Below are positions 1 through 13,599 of a stretch of DNA of 64,000 nucleotides, one piece after another. A model generated the notes under the pieces. The model was given only the letters and a program-made list of their open reading frames with translations. It ran no database searches and had not been told where the DNA came from. Position numbers and translations under genes: made by a program. Every line of letters begins with the position of its first letter. The stretch's first letter is position 1. The stretch comes from Spinellus fusiger (Eukaryota; Mucoromycota; Mucoromycetes; Mucorales; Phycomycetaceae): NCBI GenBank assembly GCA_025094145.1, contig JALLLS010000036.1, positions 273,269 to 337,268 on the forward strand, given 5' to 3'.

Positions 1-3000
1 ATCTGCTTTGCCAATGAGAAACATTCTCTCCATGATCCATCCATGCAATAGGCTTGTAATGCCTTTTCAAGATTATTGGCCATAGTGTACACTAAACAAA
101 CAAACAAAAAAGACCAGGACAGAGAGTCATTAGAGTATTTTTCATGGTATTTTGCAATACACAAAGATTTACCAATACCAGCTTCACTATAGGCATTTGA
201 TTGAGTCAAGTATTCACCATACACATTCAAGATGATCTACAAGCATGTATAATTATGAGTACAAGATAATTATATATATAATTATTAGATATATATTGAG
301 ATTGAGATTCAAAGATCTTTGCTTTACCTGTTTCTGAGGAGGTCGGTTGGCATACACACTGAGTGCAGGCAAGTAAAGAGAGTGTTTTCTCATATACTCC
401 ACAAGTTCCTGGAATCTATCATCCCCTATTCACACCAAAACTACAGTAAGTCAATAGCCTCATACTGTGTTCTTTAGATCCATCCACACTTTACCAGTGC
501 AGCTCAAGTTCTTGAGGGCTTTCTCGTAGCGTTTCAAATAATCATCAATACGGAAACGTTGGTAGTACTTTTCAAGGTTATGTAATTCTTGAAGGAAAGG
601 CAGATATTCTCTTGGATCCTAATAAATAAATAAAAGTGTATGAATAAGTGTGTTATGTGTCTGTGGTGCCTATGAAGTGACAGGTCGCTACCTTTTGTGC
701 CTGTTGAGCTACCATCAACACAAGAGAAAAGTTATACATTCCCAAGGCAACATCGTAAAGACTATCAGCATCACACAAGAAAATAGTGTACTTGAGTGCA
801 TCCTCAGCTTCAGTTGTGCTTGTTTCTATGCATCATCGCAATCCCAATAGAAAGTGAATGGTTAGGCACAATGGGGTCTGTCTAGTGTAGAGTAGCTTAC
901 CTTTGATTTCAGCCAACAGAATCAATGCAGACTCGAGATCAGGAGGTGAGCTTCTGACATAAGTGGACAGGATGGACTGAATATAGTCTTTGCGGCTTAA
1001 TTTCAACAAGACATTGCGGACAGCTTCACAAATAGAGTTGACTTTTTTCTCTAACCTAAGAGACATAGTGATATAAGTTAGATCATTTTAGACTAATCAC
1101 AACTATCAAGTGGAAAAAGAAAAAGAAAAAGAAAAAGAAGATACTGACCCTGTCTCCTTTTCAGTAACCACAGTGCGATTACTCTTACGGTACATGGTAA
1201 GTGTTGTATCTTCATTTCTATCGGCAATTCATCAGTCTCCATTCCTATGTTATTATGTCTTATCTTACCTAAGATTTGAAAGGAACAAGTTGAGGTAGTC
1301 TACTTCAGACACTTGTTCAACAAAACGTTCAATGGCATCAAAGAACTGTTGAGGATTTTCATCAAAGAGAATGTTTAAATCAATGCGGTTACGACGACAG
1401 GCAATGAATGCTGAGCGGTAGTTCACACTAAACAAAAGAGAGAGAGAGAAAAGATGAATTCTTAGTGATTTTCTATCCTTCTTTTGTGTTCTTGTCAATA
1501 GCATACTTTTTAATATCTTCACAAATGGCAGCAAGCACAAATGCTCTTGGACTGATGGTTTCCAAATTTCCACGAGGCATCTATGAACATCCCAATAAAA
1601 GAAAGTTAGTTGAGTATCACAGCACGCATTCGTTCCTTACTTGAAGAATAAGATTGGGCTTTAACTGTGTAGCAGCAACAATCTTAGCACCTCGTTCAAG
1701 ACGACGATAAGACTCATCATTGGCATCAGGTGTGTTATCAGAGAGTTTGAAGTCTAATACATACAGGTAGTACCACCGTCAATACTCATTTGCTTTTTTT
1801 TCTTTTTCTTTTTCTTTTTCTTTTTCTTTTTCTTTTTCTTTTTCTTTTTCTTTTCTTCTTTTTTTTTATACTCTTACCGTCAAAAGAGACACTCAAAGGC
1901 AGGAAGCGGGCGGCATGACTGGTAGTTGAGAAGACAAGCCAGTCGCTTCGAAGAGAGAAGGAGGTGCACTTAGCTGAAAGTAAGCGATCATTGGCATACA
2001 ATTTGCTGCGTTCTGTCAATCCAATAACAATTCTCTATAGAATCCGTCAACACATGAGCAGATGTTTATAAAGACACACACACATATATAGATGTATCTA
2101 ATTTTTACCTCTACATTAGTCTCTTTTGTACCAAGGCAAGTGGTGGCCATCCAAGGACAGAAATCAGGGAACTGTTGGACTTCTTGAAGAGTGGCCTTAT
2201 GATCCTCATGGAGATGTACTGGATGGACAAATACACAGGTTATTCTTCTTGTACTCCTCCATGGCATTTTATTATTTCTATGATAAGGTATACCTTCATA
2301 CACAGTGCCAGTGATATTTTGAACCATCAAGTCCTTGTTACTGACATTGTAATAGAGTCGCCCAATACGGGTCTCCATGGAAGTAGCTACTACAGTCAGA
2401 CTGTTTTCATCCTCTGCCACAAATGTAGCAATGCATAACATGTCTACAGCCTTTTCTTCATTGTACTGAAGATAAGCCAGCTGTCTCTCTTCCATCCACT
2501 GCAGATGGCGTATGGGACTGTGGCCATACGATGAGGTGTTGGCGTCCACACTACTATCATTGCAATTGTGTTAGCATTAAACTATTTCACGCTAGTCCTA
2601 GGCACATACGGGAATAGCAAAGAAGCAAAGGTTGTCACTGGGCCACGAGCATTGGCAGGCAATTCAAAGAGTTGGATTCTCTCTGTAGTAAGAACAGCCA
2701 TCTGGGTGCCTGCACTGTTGGGTCCAAAAGAGACATGTCGAACATTCCCACTGGTCGGTTGCTTAAGAGCACACATGGGAGGAGGTATATTTTGATGAGA
2801 AAAGGGTGTCAGAAGTACAGAGGCTGTTGTTATGATGACAAGTAAGCCAAATGAAAATGCATAGATCGATATCTTTACTGATCCTAAAAGACCCACCTCC
2901 ATCCATCACAGCAATGTAGCCTGCGTTATCTTCTTCTACAGAGGTACTACCAAGAATATCCCATGCGTAGTTCAGACAATGGTAATGACCCACTGATCAT

Positions 3001-4683
3001 CCCCATAAGAGAATAGTTTGTATTGAGTTATTCTTTGGTGTGTGCATATAGATGTGCATTGCTACTTACATGAACTCACAACGTAGGCTCTCAATGGAGA
3101 TTCTACATCCCATGCAAATCCAACCACATCAGCACCTTGAGCAAGAACAATAGACTGCTTCATGTACCAGTAGTAATTGCCCGATGTCCAGAATTGTACT
3201 AAATTGTAGCTATGAGTTCTTCTCTGTTGTCTAAAAGCTCAACAATGTGTGATATCTACCAGATTTCTGCATCTTTCCAGTGGCAGGTACCAGTGCCTCA
3301 ATCCAAACAGCTAGAACACTGGAGTCTGCGTTCCAAGACACTTGTAATAGTCTGTGTTGGGTTGTTTCTCTCAGTGTAAATTCACCATGACGAAGACCGT
3401 TCTTCTCCAAAAACACAATATCATGGCGATGGGGTAATCTTTGACTGGAGACGATTAAGTTGCCTGAAGGTCTATACAGTACAATGCATAGAGACACATG
3501 TTTGTCAGTCATCCAACCCAGTAAGCTATAGATTACAGATAGTGACACACTACCTCCAATCCAATACATGTTCCAAGCAGTCCACAGGCTCACTTGTATT
3601 CTGCAGCACACCCTCACGATTGTAGATGCGAATGACACGAGCATCTGTGTACAATCCATGTTATAAGCTATCCACAGGCACACACCAACACAGTTTGATT
3701 GAGAAATATACCTTTCAATGGATCAATGTCTGAAATAGTAAACAGACTTCCATCTCCTCTCCAGGCAATACGGGGGCGTTGATCATCGTCCTCAGAAAGA
3801 GAGAACTTGCTAGCATCTACCTTTTGCAGTGCTGCTTCTTTTCCAGCAGATCCATGGAACTGAGTCTCCTTTTTACCCCAACCCACACTCTGCTGTACAC
3901 CTGGTACGCAGTGTGTTTGCTTAGTCAATGTCCATTGGTGTCCCTTTATATATATCAAATTCAAAATAACCTACCTTCACCCTGTTCCTGTACATGAAGA
4001 GGATATTCTGTGATGGTATCAAAGTCCTGGGTCATGACCAATACATTCTTTTCTCCTAGTATCATAGTAAAAAGAGAAGAAAAAAAAGAAAAGATAGAAT
4101 ATCAGCACCCAAAGTTGACTCTATGGTCTACCTGTCACCAAAATAACCAAGTCTTGGTCAGGACTCCATGTCATGGCATGAACACCAGCATCCACAGTGC
4201 CTACATTCTCCAACTAGAAAAGAGAAAGGGAAAATGCCCATAAGCACTCTTTTCTTATGCTACTCTTATGCTACCCTTATGCTATAGCCGTGTCCATCTA
4301 TTGGTATAAAAGAAGAAAGAAAGAAAGAAAAACGATTTTACCACTTCCTCGCCTCTTTCAAAGCGTTCTTTGCTGACAAGAATAATATCACCCTCACGAG
4401 TAACAAGACATGCCACTTGAAGGTCAGATAGGAAAGTAAAGTCTACAATAGCCCCCAAAGGACTCTGTTTGGGATCATAGGGAATATGCCCGAGAAGAGA
4501 AAAGGCAAGAGGATCTACAGGTGAAAGACCAGTAGCCATAATATGAATGGTAGCCTCATTGTCTTCGAATGCAGCGTAAATGGTGCTTGTTTCGGGATCA
4601 TGAACAATAAAGGAGCGTCCCTCTGATGATGGGATATGCTCCAGAGACACGCAGCTATGGTCAAGAAGAGATAAACTACGCAT
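1..4683 (-). CDS. ELP1: Elongator complex subunit ELP1/IKI3, 3' end outside window
   Basis: Scaffold subunit of the six-subunit Elongator complex, which with ELP3 modifies wobble uridines of tRNAs in the cytoplasm. Translating the minus strand across many short introns gives family sequence in order. The N-terminus ([13 protein letters not shown] at 4683) is followed by WD-propeller-like segments, including [15 protein letters not shown] near 3330-3260. The C-terminal TPR-like part includes [19 protein letters not shown] (about 600-540) and [15 protein letters not shown] (about 410-350). An upstream in-frame ATG exists at 4701, but 4683 matches the usual M-R-x-L family start. Yeast ELP1 is about 1350 aa, so roughly the last quarter lies beyond base 1. 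It is transcribed divergently from RPB1. Exon boundaries were not all resolved; introns carry pyrimidine runs such as 1794-1868. Family assignment is firm, the exact exon model is not. Confidence 0.9.
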
Positions 4684-5462
4684 GAGGGCTGTGCTGTGCA
4701 ATAGAGAATCAAAGCATAGAAAATATTTTGGAGAAGCCTGTGTTCATAAACAGTCACGTTTCATCCAAGCAAAGAACTGTTCGGAACAGACACGGTGTTT
4801 CTGATATAATAAAGGAGTGAGTTATCAGTGAAGCATATATCAAACGAGTCACTGGACTTGGGTTTGTGATTCATTCTCAAGACTGCAGTGTATCTGCTAT
4901 AGAAGGAGGAGTCTATGTGGAGCAGAATAGACACTGTGGAGCAGAATAGACACTGTGGAGTAAAATAGAAGATTCACTATACACTAGAACAGATCGGGGA
5001 ATTGATATATGATCTACGTCACACTGTCCATTGTTTATATTAGGCAATAAGGTGTACATAGCGAACATCGTCCTATTTAAACGCTGACGTTGGCTGCTGC
5101 GCTCCGTTCAGCTCTTTTGCTCGAACATCATCTGTTTGAACGACAAGTATTGTTTGTACTTCTCGACACGCCCACACCCACGTGTTCTTACTCTTCATCA
5201 CTCAAGCACCTCTTCTACACTTCATTCACTCTAGGAAGCTAAAAAAGGAAAAAGCCAAAAAAAAAACACACACACATACACACATAAATCTACGCAACTG
5301 GCTCACCCACCTACACCTACACCTACACACACCTACACACACACATCTACATACAAACACAAAAAAGGAAAAAAAAAATACAAAAAAAAATAACCCTTTT
5401 TTTTTTATTACTGCAAAACACCTTTTACTTCTTAGCCATTGTTATTATTATCACTCAACAGT
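4684..5462. promoter_or_regulatory. Shared ELP1/RPB1 divergent intergenic region
   Basis: This 779-bp gap separates two start codons on opposite strands, so it must hold both promoters and 5' leaders. It contains a directly repeated GTGGAGCAGAATAGACACT-type segment near 4917-4955, a CA-rich tract (about 5265-5350) and A/T runs (5355-5410) just before the RPB1 start. I see no convincing TATA box for either gene. Assigning promoter function is inference from position. Confidence 0.5.
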
Positions 5463-8400
5463 ATGAGTGGTCACACTTTCGCATTTTCATCTGCCCCTTT
5501 GAGGCGTGTCGATGTGGTGCAATTTGGTATTCTCTCGCCCGATGAGATTGTATGTGTCTTTCGAACCTCTTTTTTAAAGGGAAAAGAGCAATGATCACTG
5601 CGGCATGTCTGTTTTGAGATCGTTGTTCTAACCATTGCATCTTGATTTACAGAAAGCAATGTCTGTGGCCAAGATCGAATTCCCCGAACTGTACGATGAA
5701 GGCAGTCAGAAGCCTAGAGTAGGCGGTCTGTTGGATCCTCGCATGGGTACGATTGACCGCAATTATAAGTGTCAGACCTGTGGTGAGGGGATGGCAGAAT
5801 GTCCTGGGCATTTTGGGCACATTGAACTTGCTAAGCCTGTCTATCATATTGGTAAGCGAATGATAAGGAGAAAGGGTATAAGCGCATTCATTCTTATTCT
5901 TATTCTTCTTCCTATTCCTATTCCTATTCCTACTCTTCTTCTTATTTACTGGTATTGTGCAGGTTTCTTGACCAAAGTAAAGAAGATCCTAGAGTGCGTC
6001 TGTTTTCATTGTTCAAAACTTAAAGTGGATGATGTGTGTATAGTGTGGCTTTATATGACGTTTACTCTTGTTATGTGTAGTCCAATCCTCGTTTTATTAG
6101 AGCACGTAAAATGAGAGATCCAAAGGCAAGGTTAAGAGCAGTCTGGGATATTGCCAAGACAAAAATGACCTGTGATGGTGGTGAAGAGGCAGAAGAAGGG
6201 AGCGAAGAAAAGGAGACCATAGATGGCAAGCGTAAACATGCTCATGGTGGATGTGGATATAAGCAGCCTGCTATTCGTAAGGATGGGTTGAAGTTGTATG
6301 CTCAGTTCCGATCCAATGCTAGTGAAGTAAGTAATCCATAGGTTTCTTTTTCTTTCTTTTTCTTTACTCACAGAAACAAGGAGTCGGCTGGAGAGGGTCG
6401 TACTCAACTGACAGCTAGCAAAGTGCTGCAGATCTTAAAAAGCATCACAGACCAAGATATTCGTGATATGGGTTTATCAGAAGAATTTGCTCGTCCAGAG
6501 TGGATGGTCACAACCGTGCTTCCTGTTCCACCACCACAAGTGCGTCCTAGTATTCAGATGGACGGCACAAGTCGAGGAGAGGATGATTTGACCCATAAAC
6601 TATCGGATATCTTAAAAGCCAATGCTAATGTGCGAAGATGTGAGTCAGAAGGTGCTCCTGTGCATGTTGTGCAGGAGTTTGAGGCATTACTACAGGTAAT
6701 TCAATCATAGAAGAATCGAAATACTGAAGAAAGTGCATTAGTTCCATATTGCTACCTACATGGACAATGATATTGCAGGACAACCCCAAGCACTACAAAA
6801 GTCAGGAAGACCTGTAAGTCAATGAGTAAACAAACAAACAAACAAACAAACACTCGGGTATTGAATCTACTTTCTTATTCTATTAGCTCAAATCCATCAG
6901 AGCAAGACTGAAGGGTAAGGAAGGTCGTCTTCGTGGCAACCTTATGGGTAAACGTGTGGACTTCTCTGCTCGTACTGTTATTACGGGTGACCCCAATCTG
7001 TCTCTGGATGAAGTGGGTGTCCCTCGTAGTATTGCTCGTAACTTGACCTACCCTGAGATTGTCACCCCCTACAACATTGACAAACTACAAATCCTCGTAC
7101 GCAATGGCCCACTAGAACATCCTGGTGCTAAATATGTGATTCGTGACAATGGTGAGCGTATTGATTTAAGATATCGCAAGCGTGCTGGAGAAATACCTCT
7201 TCAGTACGGCTACAGGGTGGAGAGACACATCAATGATGGTGATGTAGTCATCTTCAATCGTCAACCCTCTCTTCACAAGATGTCCATGATGGGTCACCGA
7301 GTGCGTGTCATGCCTTACTCTACTTTCCGTCTCAATCTATCCGTCACATCACCCTACAATGCTGATTTCGATGGTGATGAGATGAACTTGCATGTTCCTC
7401 AATCCTTGGAAACCCGTGCTGAAGTAACAGAAATCTGTATGGTACCAAAACAGATTGTCTCTCCACAATCCAATAAACCTGTTATGGGTATTGTCCAAGA
7501 CACTCTCTGTGGTATTCGCAAGTTCACACTGAGAGATACATTCATCAGCAAAGATGTGGTCATGAATATTGTTATGTGGGTGCCAGACTGGGACGGCTAT
7601 ATACCCCCTCCTGCTATTCTCAAGCCAAAACCCATGTGGACAGGCAAGCAGATTGTCAGCATGGTGATTCCCCGTGGTATCAATTGTCAGACATTCCACT
7701 TTACACATCCTGATGCTGAGTCCAGCTACATTTCACCAGGAGATACACGTGTCATTATTGAGAATGGCGAGCTCCTGTGTGGTATTGTATGTAAAAAGAC
7801 AGTTGGTACAGCTGGTGGTGGGTTGATCCATACTATTGTCAATGAATTGGGAGCTGAAGCTGCCAAGAACTTCCTTACGGGCACACAACAGGTCGTCAAC
7901 TACTGGTTGCTGCAGAATGGGTTTAGTATTGGTATTGGTGATACCATTGCTGATAAAAACACCATGTCGACAATTACCAACATTATTACTCAAGCCAAAC
8001 AGCGTGTGCAAGAGATCATTATCACAGCACAACAGGATAAATTGGAAATCCAGCCTGGTATGACACTGCGTGAGTCTTTTGAAGCAAAAGTCAATCAGTC
8101 TTTGAACAAGGCTCGTGATGATGCTGGTAAAATGGCCCAGAACAACTTGAAGGACGACAACAACGTGAAGCAGATGGTTATTGCTGGTTCCAAGGGTTCT
8201 TTCATTAACATCTCTCAAATGTCTGCTTGTGTGGGTCAACAGAACGTGGAGGGTAAACGTATTCCTTACGGATTTAAGAATCGTACACTTCCCCACTTTT
8301 CCAAGGACGATCATAGTCCAGAAAGTAGAGGTTTTGTAGAGAACTCTTACCTGCGAGGACTCACCCCTACCGAGTTTTTCTTCCACGCTATGGGTGGTCG

Positions 8401-11231
8401 TGAAGGTAGTGTAGCTTGTAAGAAATAAGAGACTGACGTTTGATTAGGTTTGATTGATACTGCTGTCAAGACGGCAGAGACTGGCTATATTCAGCGTCGT
8501 CTTGTGAAGGCACTAGAAGATGTCATGGTCAAATACGATGGTACTGTGCGCAACTCATTGGGTGACATTATCCAATTCACTTATGGTGAGGATGGTATGG
8601 ACGCTTGTTTTGTGGAAAAACAAAAATTTGCTTCTTTGAGATGCACACCTGCACAGTTCTCCAAGAAGTACAGAGTAGACATGGCCAGTGGTGGTTTCCG
8701 AAAGGGATCTCTCAATTACAATATCCTCAAACGTATTGAAGGAGGAGACAGTCAAGTCTTACTTGACCAGGAGTTCAATCAGCTTTCGGATGATCGTGAG
8801 CTATTGAGAAGCTTTGTCTTTAAGAATGGTGATGATAAATGGCCACTGCCTGTCAATCTTCATCGATTGGTGACCAATTCACAGCAGATCTTCCATATTG
8901 ATCCTAGAAAGCCTTCTGATGTTCATCCTCTTCAAGTCATCGACAGTTTGAAGGCTCTCTCAGAACGTCTGTTGGTCATTAGAGGCAATGACAAGATTAC
9001 AGCAGAAGTACAGAGAAATGCCACTACCCTGTTTAACATTCTCTTGCGCTCCACCTTTGCTGCAAAGAGAGTGGTAGAAGAGTTCCACCTGACTTCACAG
9101 GCATTTGAATGGTAAGTCACCCCCTTTCTTTTTTATTTTTATTTTTATTTAGATTATATTTACTGATCATAATGGTAGGATCATTGGTGAGATTGAGTCT
9201 CGTTTCTTGACTGCTGTAGTTGCTCCTGGTGAGATGGTGGGTACCATTGCTGCTCAGTCTATTGGTGAACCTGCTACCCAGATGACACTGAACACTTTCC
9301 ATTATGCTGGTGTGTCCAGTAAAAACGTCACTCTTGGTGTCCCTCGTTTGAAGGAAATCATCAACGTAGCCAAGAACATCAAAACACCTCGTCTTGAAGT
9401 ATGGCTGGATGCTGAGAGATCCCGTAACATCGAGTTGGCTAAAGAAGTGCAAGTCAATTTGGAACACACCACTCTCCACAAAGTCACTTCTGCAGCTGAA
9501 ATCTACTATGATCCTGATCCTCGTAGCACCATTATTGAAGAGGATGCCGACTTTGTTGATACTTACTACCAGCTGGAAGATGATAACTCACCTGTAGTGA
9601 CTCGTGTTTCTCCTTGGTTGTTACGTCTTGAATTGAACCGTGGTATGATGATTGACAAGCGTCTAAACATTACAGAAGTAGTGCAGAAGATCTCTGAGGA
9701 ATTCCGTCATGATCTTCACGTTATTGGCAGTGATGAGAACTCTGAGAAACTGATTATTCGTTGCAGAGTCATGATGGATGAGAATGAAGATAAGGACGAT
9801 GATGATGAAAGCAAAGGTGAAGAAGATACCTTCTTGCGTAAACTTGAAGTCAGTTTGCTGAGCTCAATCAACTTGCGTGGTATTCCTGGTATCAGAAAGG
9901 TTTACATTGTAGAGCGTAAAACCACTATACTAAATGCCAAGGGTGAATTCGAAACAACGCAAGAGTGGGGTCTTGATACTGACGGCATCAACTTGCAAGA
10001 AGTCATGAGTCAACACGGTGTGGATGAACGACGCACTTACTCCAACAACACAGTGGAAATCATGGAAGTACTTGGTATTGAGGCTACGCGTAAGGCATTG
10101 CTGAAGGAATTGAGAAATGTCATTGAATTCGATGGTTCTTACGTCAATTACCGTCACTTGGCATTGCTTTGTGATGTGATGACCAACCGTGGACATTTGA
10201 TGGCCATTACTCGTCACGGTATCAACAGAGCTGAAACAGGTGCCCTTATGAGATGTTCATTCGAAGAGACTGTGGAAATTCTTATGGAGGCTGCTGCTGT
10301 GGGTGAATTGGATGATTGCAGAGGTGTTGCTGAGAACATTATGTTGGGTCAAATGGCACCTCTTGGTACTGGTGAATTTGATGTGATGTTGGATGAAGAG
10401 ATGCTCAAGACAGTGCCTCAAGACAACCGCCAACTCATGCCCAATGGTGTAGTGGGTGATATTGCTGGATTTGCCACCCCAGGTCCAGGCTATATGACGC
10501 CTAATCTTGCCACCCCCTATGATACTCGATCTCCCGAGTGGGTTGACTTCTCACAACCAGGATCGCCTTCTGAACCTTTGTTCTCGCCAATGGGTAACTC
10601 GGGTGGTTCAGGTAGTCCTGCTGGTGCTAGTCCCTGGCGTGGTGATCTTAGTCCATTTGCTCAGAGTCCAGGATATCTGCCTACATCTCCAGGCTACTCA
10701 CCTTCAAGTCCATCCTATGCCACTTCCCCTGGCTACTCACCTGCTTCACCAAGCTACTCGCCTAGCTCGCCCAACTATAATCCAACATCGCCAAGTTACT
10801 CACCTACTTCGCCTAGCTATAGTCCAACATCGCCAAGTTACTCACCCACTAGCCCAAGCTACAGTCCCACAAGTCCTAGCTACTCACCCACGAGTCCAAG
10901 CTACAGCCCTACTAGTCCTAGCTACAGCCCTACTAGTCCTAGCTATAGTCCTACTAGTCCTAGCTATAGTCCTACTTCGCCAAGCTACAGTCCTACTAGT
11001 CCAAGCTATAGTCCTACTAGTCCAAGCTATAGTCCAACGAGTCCAAGCTACAGCCCTACTAGTCCAAGCTATAGTCCAACGAGTCCAAGCTACAGCCCTA
11101 CTAGTCCTAGCTATAGTCCAACGAGTCCAAGCTATTCACCTACAAGTCCAAGCTACTCGCCTACCTCACCTAGTTACTCGCCTACTTCACCGAGCTATAG
11201 CCCAACTAGCCCAAGTTACTCACCCAATTAA
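5463..11231 (+). CDS. RPB1: RNA polymerase II largest subunit RPB1, complete
   Basis: Catalytic subunit of RNA polymerase II in the nucleus. I infer exons 5463-5549, 5653-5851, 5963-6033, 6081-6326, 6381-6695, 6742-6813, 6887-8405, 8448-9111 and 9179-11231, giving 1741 aa in frame throughout; only the intron 4/exon 5 acceptor (6374 or 6381) is uncertain. Visible landmarks are [17 protein letters not shown] at the start, zinc ligands [17 protein letters not shown], the Mg-binding loop [10 protein letters not shown] (about 7363-7390), the bridge helix ([19 protein letters not shown], spliced to [19 protein letters not shown]), and the trigger loop with [17 protein letters not shown] (about 9265-9310). 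The carboxy-terminal domain begins about 10675 with five variant heptads, then 21 heptads (one YNPTSPS followed by uniform YSPTSPS) and a final YSPN. No acidic tail follows. Divergent from ELP1. Confidence 0.97.
10672..11228 (+). repeat. RPB1 CTD heptad-coding tandem repeat (21-bp unit)
   Basis: About 26 copies of a 21-bp unit encode the heptad Y-S-P-T-S-P-S. The first five are degenerate in protein ([14 protein letters not shown], a six-residue [20 protein letters not shown]). From 10776 to 11216 there are exactly 21 units, all canonical after the first. Several adjacent units are nearly identical at DNA level (alternating AGTCCTACTAGTCCAAGC-like blocks), suggesting recent duplication or gene conversion within the array. 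Confidence 0.95.
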
Positions 11232-11836
11232 ACAAAGTAATAGCTACTGATATAATATGGTAATAGTATGTGAATTGCCAAAACACGATATATAAAAATA
11301 AAAAAAAGATCCATTAAAAGGATTCACACACTCTATTTCCTCAGCTTGATATTTATAAGAGCTTGAATAGTGTGGAATGAATGTAGACTGTAGAGTAGGT
11401 TGATCAAGTGAATGGGTGTGGAATGCTTATTGTGGTAAATGGATAGATGTGTATGGCTGTAGGTGTAGAGCACAGTAGAGCCTAGATTGAAGATACTCTT
11501 TATTTGTCAAAGATTTCACTAAAGTATTTCATGAGTAACTCTGCTACATGGGCTTCAAGTCTATACCCCTTTCTCAGCTTGAATGTTCTAAATAAACATT
11601 GCTTCATTAATACAGGTGATGTAGACTTAAGACCATTTATTAAGATAGTACTTGTAATAATAAGGCCTTTTCTTTTTCTTTTTACAAATGATCTACAGAG
11701 CCCTTACAAAGACATGATCGCCTTTGGATGAAGTTGTGGCGAAAAAATATAAAAAGAAACAATAACAATCATGGCTTGGATTTATTCACCATAAATTACT
11801 ATTGGATTTGAATTTGGAAGATTATATAACTCTTCA
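11232..11836. other. RPB1 3' flank, no gene seen
   Basis: AT-rich sequence after the RPB1 stop. An A-rich stretch with AATAAA-like words at about 11294-11312 is a plausible polyadenylation signal region. Reading frames present are short and show no recognisable protein. Confidence 0.5.
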
Positions 11837-12556
11837 TACAGTAGTCATATCCGATTGAATTGAATGCTTTTGAAAATGAATATCAGAACAAAATAGATAA
11901 GGCATGTTCAACATTAAATAAAACACTTCGCTAATGTATTTATCCTAGTTTACAGTGTACCTGAATTCATCAGACTAAGTAGCCCTTCTCTACTGGTCGT
12001 TTGTCCAGTTGATATATTCTTTAGCCTAATAAAGCTGTTTCTCCTTGTGTTTTTCAGTTAAGGCTGACGTATGGTCAACAGAAAAAAAAACCAAACCCTA
12101 ACTGACTGCAGTAGCTTATAAGGGTGTTTCTACACACATCCACCTCAAATTTCAACTTTTCCAGTTTCAGCTGATTATATGGGGCAAATGGACCCTTTCT
12201 AATGACCTTTTCCAGTTGCCTGAACTTCTTATTCACTATTTTGGGGGTTTTCATGACTCTTCAAACTTAATGGTGATCTATATTCTTTGATATTTCTGAT
12301 AATGTTTTGAACTGTAGGCTTCATCTCAACTATGCTTACAATAATAGTCAACTTTAATCCGGCCTTCAATAGGTAATAGATGCCCCATCATCCTCTATCC
12401 TTTGCATTGTCCTATTCTCCACAGATGTGAGTTTCTGGATATCTATCCGACATGTTGTGTTGGTTTAATAATATTTAGAAAGAAGAAGAGTTTTATTAAA
12501 AAAAAGTATTTATTAAATTTTCGGCAAGTATTACATTCAATTGAGCGTGATTATAA
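11837..12556 (-). mobile_element. Tc1/mariner remnant A, internally deleted
   Basis: About 720 bp bounded by imperfect inverted termini: TACAGTAGTCATATCCGATT at 11837, and at 12538-12556 the complement of a TAATCACGCTCAATTG end. Read on the minus strand it is homologous to element B at 21833-22693. It shares the helix-turn-helix region (complement around 12225-12370) and the segment before the catalytic domain (complement around 12060-12130). No intact reading frame remains and the DDE half is largely missing. Confidence 0.8.
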
Positions 12557-13599
12557 ACTTAGAAGAGAAACTCAAAATCTCATAAAGTGGCCATCAGGCC
12601 CAGTGGGCAAATGGAATGTACAACACTAAAAAACTGCCCCAAAATTGTATTTGTTTTGTATAAAATTGTGTACTACTATTTCATAAAATTAGTATACCTG
12701 TATTATGTTGTAGTTAAATTACTGCTAATAAGAGTTCTTTATATAAAGCTATAGCATTATAAAAGTATAACAAGAAAGGTTTTAAATTAGATCGTCTAGT
12801 ATTAAATAGTTTATTCTAGTCTATACCTGCAAGATGTTTCAAAGCATCATTCTTCCATTAGTAATATTTAATATAATAGCATATGATTATAATAGAAAGG
12901 TAGATACATAGCTTAGGACGTGCAATATTCACAAAATATACAAGGTATTTAGAACATTGATAGTCTCTAAAAAAATATGGCATATTAATACACTTAAACT
13001 ATTCCAATATACTAATGTTACTGTGAAATCCAAAACAATTGTCAGCATGAAGTCTGAAAAACATGTCTAACATTGAAGCTTTTCATACTTCGACCATTCA
13101 CCATATATTAGTCTGGGACGCCAGAAGATATGACCCTCCATATTAATTATTCTCACTCACTAACCTATATCTTTGAAGCTTATATAGAGTATACAAAGAC
13201 TTTTCTGAAGATATTGTAAGAATTTAAATAACCTTCCCAATTTTGACTGTATTTTTGAGTCAAAGCACTGTAGCAGAATGTTAGACCATCAACATTGTAT
13301 TAAATACACTGAAGACCAATTAATAGTATTATAATAGTAGAAGGCTTTAACTATTATTTGAATGCGTCAAAATACAATCCCAAGCAATATCAAAGACACC
13401 AAGTAAAAGTATTCAAAACACATAAGTAAGAAACAATAGTAATGACTTGGCAAATAACAAAGTGCACTTACTTACTAGGTCAACGCTGACACTCACCAAC
13501 ACAAAAAAAAATGAATAAAAAAGCAAACATCATAACAATGTCCAACTTTCTTATTCGTCCTTTTTCACATAATGAATTGGCTATGAAGGTGTTCCTAAG
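12557..13599. other. AT-rich spacer between Tc1 remnant and 28S
   Basis: I see no open frame with coding character, no structural RNA and no clear repeat here. It lies downstream of the 28S 3' end, so any rDNA terminator would fall in it, but none is recognisable. Confidence 0.5.

Noticed and set aside
7733..8386. 217-aa antisense frame inside RPB1
   Set aside because: Shadow of the conserved sense coding sequence; no motif and no independent support.
10507..11250. 247-aa frame overlapping the RPB1 CTD
   Set aside because: An alternative frame of the heptad repeat, periodic only because the DNA is periodic.
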